NCBI GenBank assembly: GCA_019925795.1
Contig: CM034309.1
Location: forward strand, 23,430,729-23,494,728
DNA from: Dendrobium chrysotoxum
Taxonomy: Eukaryota; Streptophyta; Magnoliopsida; Asparagales; Orchidaceae
Length of the DNA stretch: 64,000 nucleotides
Reading direction: 5' to 3'
The position numbers and the translations under genes are program-made. Position 1 is the first letter of the stretch; each line of letters begins with the position of its first letter. Shown piece after piece: positions 57,702 to 64,000 of the stretch. The notes beneath the pieces were generated by a model, which was not told the DNA's origin, made no database searches, and was given only the letters and a program-made list of their open reading frames with translations.

Positions 57702-60700
57702 ATTGTTAGTAGCCTAGCATTGTGCCGCTTCGATCCAGCGCCGCATGCTGAATCTAGAATTACTGTAGAACATATACTTCAATACCGCGACAGCTATTTC
57801 TGGCGCGCTGCGCTCAAAGGCTAACGCCTCTACGCTCCAATTCAAAATTTTCATTTTAAAATATATTTTCATATTTTTTAATTGTTACATGTCCCAATGT
57901 CTAACATTTGTCAAAGTTCAACATTTGTTATGTCGATTATCAATGTTCAACAGCAGCCTACGAAGACATCCGGACCCCTTTTTTATAAAGAAAAAAGCCA
58001 AGCTGATTAACTCGAGATGCCAAGTGTTACCCTTCATTAACATCAGACATTCTCTGAACAACATCAATCAATGTCCATAATCAAATGCTGGTCGTCAACA
58101 TCCAACTCCCAAAGTCGACGATCACCCTATCTCAATATCAGGTGAGGCCTTCTATCCGCTGATCGACATCCTACTCTTAACGCTAGTCATCACCTTCAGT
58201 ATATTAATCAAAATCCTACTACAAACACTAGTTTTTGCCTTCCATACATTAACTAATATCCATCTACTGAGGTCCTGCCTACTTCAAATGCCAGTTGTTA
58301 CTCCATCGACGCAAAACATTTATCGATCAAGATCACTAGACTTTCCAGCCAAACAAAATTCATCAGTGTCCTACACTAGATGCCACCTTTTTCCCTTCAT
58401 CAACATCACCTAATGCCCACCATCCTTCGTTATTGTCCCAACCTCCTCCAGCAACCTCAGGGGATAATTTCAAACTAAAGTTTTCACATTGCATTATCAT
58501 CGTCCTCAATCACTAAGAAGAGAAAAGATTTCAAATAAAGGTTAGTGCATCTATTTTGGCTAGATAAGGCCCCAAAATTTTCCCTCAATTTTTAACATGT
58601 CAAAATTGCTATCATCTTGATCTAGGAACTATCTTTCTCTTTGTGTGAATAGGTGGGATCTTTGTGTGAGCCAAATAGCCAATAAATAAATTTTAATCTC
58701 TAGCACTGTAAATTTTCTAGAATATAATACCATGGCACCATCTATAAGAAAATATTTCCACCTTTGTCAATCAACAGCTGAGACATTCAATGCTAGACAT
58801 CATAGATAGGGACCACAATACCCCTTATTCAACCATTCATGGCCAATGAATATTTTTCTACTCATCTTCCAATTAAAAATGATATATCTACTTGGTAGCA
58901 TGATAAAAGCATGACATGACAGTATGACAACTTCATAAGGAGCGAGTTAAGATTGAAGGGCAACCTTGATTATAGATTCAAAAGGATGTTCTGATAATTT
59001 TTTTAACACAATTAGTCAAACAACTCTCCCAACCATCCATGCAAGTGTCAAGGCAACACCACTTAACCTAAAATAATGCAAAAAAAGGGCCAACTAGAGA
59101 GATAAAGAGTCGGGTTAAGGGTTGAACGAAGAGAACATTTTAAAGTTTTATGATTTTTAAATTTCTTAATTATCATTATTTTAAATTTTGAATTACAAGC
59201 CCAGATCCACTCTTAAGCATATTTTGTCATTTACAGCCATCCTTGAGACTTCTCTGATATTTTTGGGACTCTAGAACTATATTGTGACATTCCATGCTAG
59301 ATATTGGCATGTTTGGACCCCAACAGAACCTAGCAAGATGGTTTTGATCATTTTTTGAAAAATTTGGAAAATTTTTATCCAAATTTTTCAAAAAAAAAAA
59401 GCATAAAAAACACACTAATAATGCCAAGAGCTTCTACACTCAAAACTTTTAGAGGGAAAATTTTAGATCATGGCTTCAAGGGAAGGTCCATATTGACGTC
59501 CAAGAAGTAGTTCACATCTCAAAATATTAGTAAGTTGTATTTTTTAAGGTGACAAGTTTTTCAATACCCAAATTATTTTTTGGGTTCCAATAATCATCGT
59601 CTAAAAATAGAGGGCAAATAGTATCTCACTAAATGAACCTGCTTAAGCACAAATTTTCTGACATTTATTTTAATCCAAAAATCATTCAAAATTGAATTAA
59701 AAAAATTAAAATCATTTCAGAAGTAATTCAGACCATGATTCCAACAAATCTATGATCTAGACAATATTTCAATGAGACATCAAATGATTCCAATGTCATC
59801 CAATCTGGGTCTAAACAATCTCAAAAAACTAATTATAATTAAAAACTTTATATATATATGAATGCTCAAATAAACTTCAAATTTTGCAAGTATGTGGTAA
59901 AAAATGTTGCCTTCACTCTGTCGACCAACACATGTGGTCTATCTGTATCCCTCAATGTTTGACGCCCCCCAACAAAAGTGCCTCAAATCCTTCAACTAAC
60001 AACATCATCGATGACTATTTACTAGGTCGTTCAACACCCCTCTGATAAAAGAAACAATTGCCTTTAGATGCCCATTATCGCCCTTTACTGACATTGAGCA
60101 TTTGTTGGCCCAACAACATCAACTAATGTCTATAGTGAGCAAAGTTCAACTCCCAACATCTACAAATATTATATCCCTAACATAAGTAGTCATCTTCCAT
60201 CCGTTAACTAATGACTATTAACTAGCAACCATCAACCGCATCCTAGTCCTGCAGTCAATTATCTTCTTTTGTACATTGACCGACATTCCATTCCCAAAGC
60301 CAATCCTTGCCCCTTCACAAAAACAAAACATTTATTGATTGACTGGCAATGCCAACTTATTAGTCAAAAAAAATTCAGTCAGCGACCCACACCAAATGTC
60401 AGCATCTCCCTTCACCATTATCGTTGACTAATGACAGACTTCCTTTACCAATGTTGCCACCTCATATAACTATCGTAAGAGCTAATCTCAAAGTGAGTGT
60501 TTATATTATACTCCTACCTTAGTTACGTGAAAGGGTGAATTTTAAAATTTCAAACAAAGTCTAGCCAATTTGTTCTGATTGACCAAAACTTCATATTATT
60601 CTCTCTTAGGATTTTCCATAAAAAAAGAATGTATCCTCTAAATTTGTACAATTTTATCTCTTTATTTGTATATGAGCAAAATCTTCATCAAGCTATGAGA

Positions 60701-60748
60701 TAACTCTCAGTCCATATCACAATGAATTTTCAAAAATTCAACAACTCC

Positions 60749-60780
<32 letters not shown>

Positions 60781-61855
60781 TCAAAATAATAATACTTTTA
60801 AAATGAATTTTGAGGGTGACTAAAAAAAAGCAGTAGCCAATGAATGAAGTTATGCAACAAAAATGATTGGTCACATACAGGGACCCATCAATCAACAGAA
60901 ACAAAGTCCAAGACAATTCAAGTGTCATCAATGAAAAGTCAACTCTAACAATAAGCAAACCAAAGGGTCAAGCAAAGGATTGACTAACAAGTTCCAGCAA
61001 GCTTTACCAAAACTTAAGAGTTCTTTTAATTTTTTACGATAACAGGAATGCTAATCTAAATTTAGTCCGCCTATAAAGAAAAGCATCTTATATTTTGCAT
61101 TTTAGATTTCATTGTGGTGTTATTTAATACGACAAAAAGCCATCGTTACTCTTATAGATTTAAAAAGCTACTTTACAAGTGTATTGGTGACAATTCTGAA
61201 CTTGTAGAGAAGGTGTGCATGCAATATAATGTTTTGCAATTCAGTTTTGCCACACAAATCAAATTTTTGACACATTAGACTTAGACTATGGGAAAACTTA
61301 ATGTAGAAATTTACAATTTGTAAGCTAAAAATTGGGGGAACAAAGACGTGGAATACATAGAGGTAAAAGGAGATAATGCTCCAAAAAAAAGGAAAACTTT
61401 CCAACACAAAAACTATAAGAGAAGTTGAGGCTTTATTATTGTATCAGCAAACCTCTATATCTCTTGCTCTTGAGAGGGTATCTATAATAGCAGGGCATTT
61501 TCCTCCCAGTTCAAGAGTGACTGGAGTCAGATGCTTAGCAGCAGCAGTCATAATAATGCGTCCAACTCTCGAGCTCCCTAGGAAAGAAAAATGAGGTTTC
61601 AATAGGGTATTCATTTGAACAAGAAGATCCTAGTGATAGTTCAGTAGTTACCAGTGAAGAATATCTTATCCCATTTGTGTTCCAAGAGTTGCTCTCCGAC
61701 GTGAGAACCCCCTTCCACAACCCTCACAGAATTATCCAAATACTTTGGCAGGTGGGTTGCCAGAAACGCGGAGGAAGCAGGAGCAAGTTCTGAGGGTTTC
61801 AAGACTACAGCATTTCCAGCTGATATAGCTCCAATCAGTGGCTCAAACGACAACC
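40895..61855 (-). CDS. ALDH3F1: Aldehyde dehydrogenase family 3 (ALDH3F1-like), last seven exons, N-terminus outside window
   Basis: Exons in minus-strand order: 61855-61652, 61577-61453, 44661-44557, 42519-42359, 42267-42177, 41409-41260 and 41131-40895 (TGA at 40897-40895). All borders are GT/AG and phases agree, giving 356 codons; full family members have about 480. The enzyme oxidises aldehydes to acids with NAD(P)+. Seen in order: PLIGAISAGNAVVLKPSE, WDKIFFTG, LELGGKCP with the general-base Glu, GPCSGQACIAIDY with the catalytic Cys, LDSEIMREEIFGPLLPV, RPKPL, SGSITFNDAI, LPFGGTGESGFGKYHGKFSF and the hydrophobic tail GMLLILLGLKR. GPCSGQACI and LDSEIM favour ALDH3F1 over ALDH3H1/I1. The first ~125 residues are missing: the acceptor at 61856 is good, but no upstream exon was found to 64000. 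One intron (44662-61452) is 16.8 kb. Confidence 0.88.
43012..43480 (+). pseudogene. RTE-clade LINE 3' end in an ALDH intron
   Basis: Frame: VRPAMLYGAKCWPLKEKY, AEMRMLRWMSGFTLRDKI, HEKVGVAPVEDKIRESRL, then after a stop FGH, RPSDDPV and RGRPKKTWLENI. This is the reverse-transcriptase C-terminus of a plant RTE LINE. It ends GACCCCACGTAGTGGGACAAAGGC plus (TTG)n at 43454-43480 (given in part). The flanks TTGATCAAG (left) and TTGACCAAG (right) may be a 9-bp target duplication with one change. Inserted antisense to ALDH in the 2.0-kb intron. Confidence 0.85.
44985..47295 (-). pseudogene. Decayed RTE-clade LINE
   Basis: Minus-strand translation gives MGTLNVKIRELAEIM and NIICLLETKMESRKSNDI near 47.27-47.16 kb, the endonuclease start of RTE elements, then NGVG-like and YAPQ-like pieces. 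At the other end (about 45.2-45.05 kb) it gives RVTSIKDKVVENRLR, FEHMQSRVENMPIRRVD, the reverse-transcriptase C-terminus. Stops and frameshifts are dense. It is on the same strand as ALDH, in its large intron. A MITE-like insert lies at about 46081-46458. Confidence 0.65.
46080..46460. mobile_element. MITE-like element with AGGNNTGTGCATT ends
   Basis: The left end AGGAGTGTGCATT and the reverse complement of the right end AATGCACAACCCTATTC (AGGGTTGTGCATT core) match, with GGTTCGGTTCGATT-type inner repeats common in plant MITEs. It interrupts the RTE relic. The target duplication is uncertain. Confidence 0.5.
49324..50170. mobile_element. hAT-like non-autonomous DNA transposon with 8-bp target duplication
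   Basis: An 847-bp insert in copy 3 of the long repeat. Its ends are inverted repeats, CTAGGATGCACAGACACT and the reverse complement of AGTGTCCGTGCATCATAG, 16 of 18 matching. ATTTTAAT flanks both sides (49316-49323 and 50171-50178), an 8-bp duplication as made by hAT transposases. The subterminal part is rich in GACACGA/ACATGTC words. The interior has imperfect TTGATGTTGAGA-type repeats and no transposase. Confidence 0.8.
51930..52450. repeat. AT-rich tandem repeats inside the CACTA element
   Basis: TAGTTTTAATAATTATTGTTA-like words followed by AAGTTAAATTAACTA recur at about 51942, 52052, 52232 and 52402, with diverged sequence between. Spacing is irregular (110-180 bp). Confidence 0.65.
52537..52579 (+). 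promoter_or_regulatory. snRNA-type promoter-like pair (USE plus TATA)
   Basis: AGTCCCACACCG at 52537-52548 differs by one base from the plant upstream sequence element RTCCCACATCG. TATAAAA follows at 52573-52579, 24 bp later. That spacing is the one known for RNA polymerase III-type plant snRNA genes, the Pol II type being about 10 bp longer. No recognised snRNA follows. It lies within the CACTA element. Confidence 0.35.
56213..57889 (-). repeat. Possible LTR (TGTAACA...GTGACA)
   Basis: Minus-strand TGTAACAATT at 57889 and CGTGACGTGACA at 56213 would be LTR-like ends. Inside are short repeats of ATAACTCCCAATCRRTGAAT type (56.93-57.12 kb), a CT-rich leader-like stretch (57.53-57.57 kb) and a GC-rich part at 57.72-57.84 kb. 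No target duplication matches, so the call is tentative. Confidence 0.3.
57638..57698. repeat. (AT)n microsatellite
   Basis: About 60 bp of AT dinucleotides. The frame reading Tyr-Ile repeats is an artefact. Confidence 0.9.
57890..61452. other. Left-over part of the large ALDH intron
   Basis: AT-rich sequence without a recognised gene. CAACATCC/CCAACTCCC words are repeated at 57.9-58.5 and 59.9-60.5 kb. A stretch at 59.64-59.83 kb weakly resembles the start of the family 1 LTR, suggesting old degraded copies. An (AAT)n run lies at 60749-60777. Confidence 0.4.
60749..60777. repeat. (AAT)n microsatellite
   Basis: About nine AAT units in the ALDH intron. Confidence 0.85.
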
Positions 61856-62716
61856 CTACATAGAAGCAACATTTTGTATTGCTACAATGTTAACGTTTAA
61901 AGAGCAAGTAGAATGCAGTAAACTATATGACCTAGTGAATAGATGAAGAAATGCCGTCCATCCCTCCCTCGCAAGGTCAAATAGTAACAGTGTAATAGTA
62001 GAATCAAAATCATCATGTAAATGTAGAAAATTCGAGGAATCTGGTAAGGCTGATGATGCAGGTAGCGATGATAGAGAGAATGAAAATGTCATCATTTAAT
62101 ATAAAACCATATCACCAAGCAATTCATTTCCTAGCCGTAAACCTTCAAAGAGCAGCGAACACAGAGCTTGTCATGGCTAGGAGTCGAAGGGGGAGAAGAG
62201 GAAATACGGAGCTGGAAGCATGTTTTTAGGAAAAAATCAATTATTCATATTTTCAATGGCAAATTGATTTTGGGTTGGAGTTAATGACTTCGAAGATTTT
62301 TATAAGGAGTAATTATTTTAAGGTAATTTTGATTTAAAATTGAGTTGGTATGTTAGAAAATAATTGTAATTTGAGGAAATTAATGTTTTCTTTGGTTATG
62401 TACAAAAGATCAAAATTTCGAGGCGATAAGAGTAAGGAAAACCATTCTAAGGTCAATCTACTATTTGTAGTGAATTACTCAATCTCTAATAAAAAGAGCA
62501 AAGTATTCTAAGTATAATGCTAGTTAACGATGTTTTTCCTCCGTGACACCCTCTTTCCTGCCCTAGCCATTCTCCTCCATGACACCCTCCTAGACGCCAC
62601 CGACGATTGAATCGGCTTCAGGGATGTCCCTCCCCTTCTCCTCTCGACGGTTTCCTGTAGTATTTTGATTTTATCATTGCTCGGTTTTTGCCTCTTTCTC
62701 TTGGCTTTCTCGGTTG
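61856..62716. other. Upstream of the first visible ALDH exon
   Basis: The ALDH acceptor CTATGTAG lies at 61863-61856 (minus). Sequence to 62.2 kb is unremarkable. A CT-rich minus-strand stretch at 62.15-62.2 kb (CCTCTTCTCCCCCTTCG) looks leader-like but no ALDH N-terminal codons are found. The frame 62095-61856 has no ALDH match. Confidence 0.4.
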
Positions 62717-63974
62717 ATGGCAGCTAACCACTTGAATGATATCGATTTTTTTCAATGGGAAGACCTATAATCGTTCTTTTAGAGATGCTTTATATGGTGT
62801 TTCTTCTTCTTCAATTTTCCTTGACATCAAAATCACCTCTCACTATGGGTTACCGTCACTGTGAATTTCGGAAGATGAAATCCTTACGCTTGCTGCCCCC
62901 CTTTGAGTTTTCTTTGGTTGGCAAATTCTCGGGTCGCAGACCCTCTCTTGAAGCAATCAGAAAATTTTTCTTCAATCTCAAGCTTATTGATGATTTCTCG
63001 GTTATTGTTCTCAACCCGAAACATGTGTTGATTAAGCTTGTTAATGATCTACATTATTGTAGAGTGTTTGCTCATTGTTCTTACGTTGTAAACAAATGTT
63101 TTATAAAATTGTTTAAATGGACTCCAACTTTTGATATTGAAGTTGAGTCCCCCATCATTCCGATTTGGGTTTCATTTCCCAACCTTAGGCATCACCTCTT
63201 TTCTCTCCGAATACTTCATAGTCTTGGTTCCCTGTTTGGCCGGCCTCTAAAAACTGATAATGCTACTTCCATTGGCTCTCGGCCCTCTGTCGCTCGTGTT
63301 TTGATTGAGTTAGATGTCACCAAACATTTTCCTGATAGAGTGTGGGTTGGTCCCGATAACTTAGGTTACATTCAGTCGGTGGTTATGGAGGATTTTCCTT
63401 CTTATTGTACTCATTGCAAATCGTTGGGGCATTCGAAATTGGAATGTCGCATTTTACATCCCCATCTTGATAATACCCCACTGTAAACCCTCTTTCTACT
63501 AATGTGAGTGATAAGCTCTCTAATAGTATGCAAGAAAATGTGCAAGACAATGTTTGTGATTTAGCTTTGCATGATATTGTGGATGTTGGTGTTATGGGGC
63601 ATGAGCTGTTGCCTCAACCCTTGGTTGCTGGTGATGTGGGGCTTTCAGTTGAGCCCGTCGCGTTGGTTTCTGATGTCCCTGTGGTTCTTCCTGCTGTTGG
63701 TCTTGTTTCGGAGAATATGGATAATATTAATACTAATTTAGGTGGAATTGATTTATTTGATCCTGTTGTCAATATCTCTGGTACTCATTGTGCTCCTCCT
63801 TCATTAGATTTGGTTTGTTCCATTCAAGAGCTTGTGAGGGTTGTAATATTGAGGTTATTAATAATCTACCTCTATTGTATGGTTGTGATCATCAACTTGT
63901 GGCTACACCTGTTGTTGTTGAGAAGGATCATAAGAATAATGCTCTTAGTTTGGCTCATGAAACATTGGATGTGA
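62717..63974 (+). pseudogene. L1-type LINE ORF1 (DUF4283 plus zinc knuckle), frameshifted, runs toward window end
   Basis: ORF1 of plant L1 LINEs encodes an RNA-binding protein. The likely start is ATG 62717 (MAANHLNDIDFFQ). The frame then shifts at a T7 run near 62748 to NGKTYNRSFRDALYG and shifts again near 62830. The next frame holds the DUF4283 domain (FEFSLVGKFSGRRPSLEAIR, HVLIKL, FKWTPTFDIEVESPIIPIWV, RPSVARVLIELDV, RVWVG) and a CX2CX4HX4C knuckle (YCTHCKSLGHSKLEC) at about 63404-63450. A stop at 63486 is followed by another open stretch, 63504-63974, acidic and Val-rich as in ORF1 tails. The endonuclease/RT ORF would lie past 64000. 62.5-62.7 kb is probably its 5' leader. Confidence 0.8.
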
Positions 63975-64000
63975 TGAACATGGGTTTTTGTGATGTTAAC

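Noticed and set aside
56213..57889. Firm solo-LTR call
   Set aside because: Ends look LTR-like but the flanking 5-mers (CATAT and TGTCC) do not match, so it is kept only as a tentative feature.

Overview
This window is nuclear DNA from a flowering plant. Genes are split by introns with GT/AG borders, the background is very AT-rich, and most of the sequence is transposable-element material. The NLR relic at 12.8-13.5 kb and the overall repeat style suggest a monocot outside the grasses, but that is a low-confidence inference. Two host genes can be reconstructed exon by exon. Neither is visible as one long reading frame, because transposons have inflated the introns.

Gene 1 (+ strand, 9134-26479) is a complete COBRA-like gene of six exons and 458 codons. 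It encodes a GPI-anchored, secreted cell-wall protein and resembles the COBL6-type members. Intron 2 is 13.1 kb and holds an NLR gene fragment, a long LTR-type repeat, an RTE LINE tail and a copia relic. Gene 2 (- strand, 61855 down to 40895) is the last seven exons, 356 codons, of a family 3 aldehyde dehydrogenase (ALDH3F1-like). It keeps the catalytic Glu and Cys and the C-terminal hydrophobic tail. Its N-terminal quarter is not in the window. One intron is 16.8 kb and contains a long repeat that was itself entered by a CACTA element and a hAT-like element.

Layout: 601-762, small inverted-repeat element. 962-7806, young Ty3-type retroelement that carries gag but no pol. Its right LTR is an inverted-repeat (hairpin-like) LTR, yet the whole insertion is bounded by one perfect 5-bp target duplication (ACAAT). 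8074-8509, foldback element. 8786-8860, small ORF resembling a mitochondrial presequence. 9134-26479, COBL gene. 26.5-36.9 kb, element relics including a GC-rich LTR-like block and a second long repeat. 37.3-39.7 kb, an LTR-like repeat and a clear solo LTR with target duplication AGAAT. 40.9-61.9 kb, ALDH gene with nested elements. 62.5-64.0 kb, start of a decayed L1 LINE that runs off the window.

Three families dominate. Family 1 is the gag-only element (967-7801), its solo LTR (38127-39702) and fragments near 29-30 kb. Family 2 is a non-coding TG...CA unit of roughly 5.5-6 kb present three times (13.5, 31.8 and 48.3-55.8 kb), best explained as unusually long solo LTRs. Family 3 is RTE-clade LINEs with (TTG)n tails. 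The most unusual structure is the retroelement at 962-7806, both of whose outer ends are the same LTR terminus.
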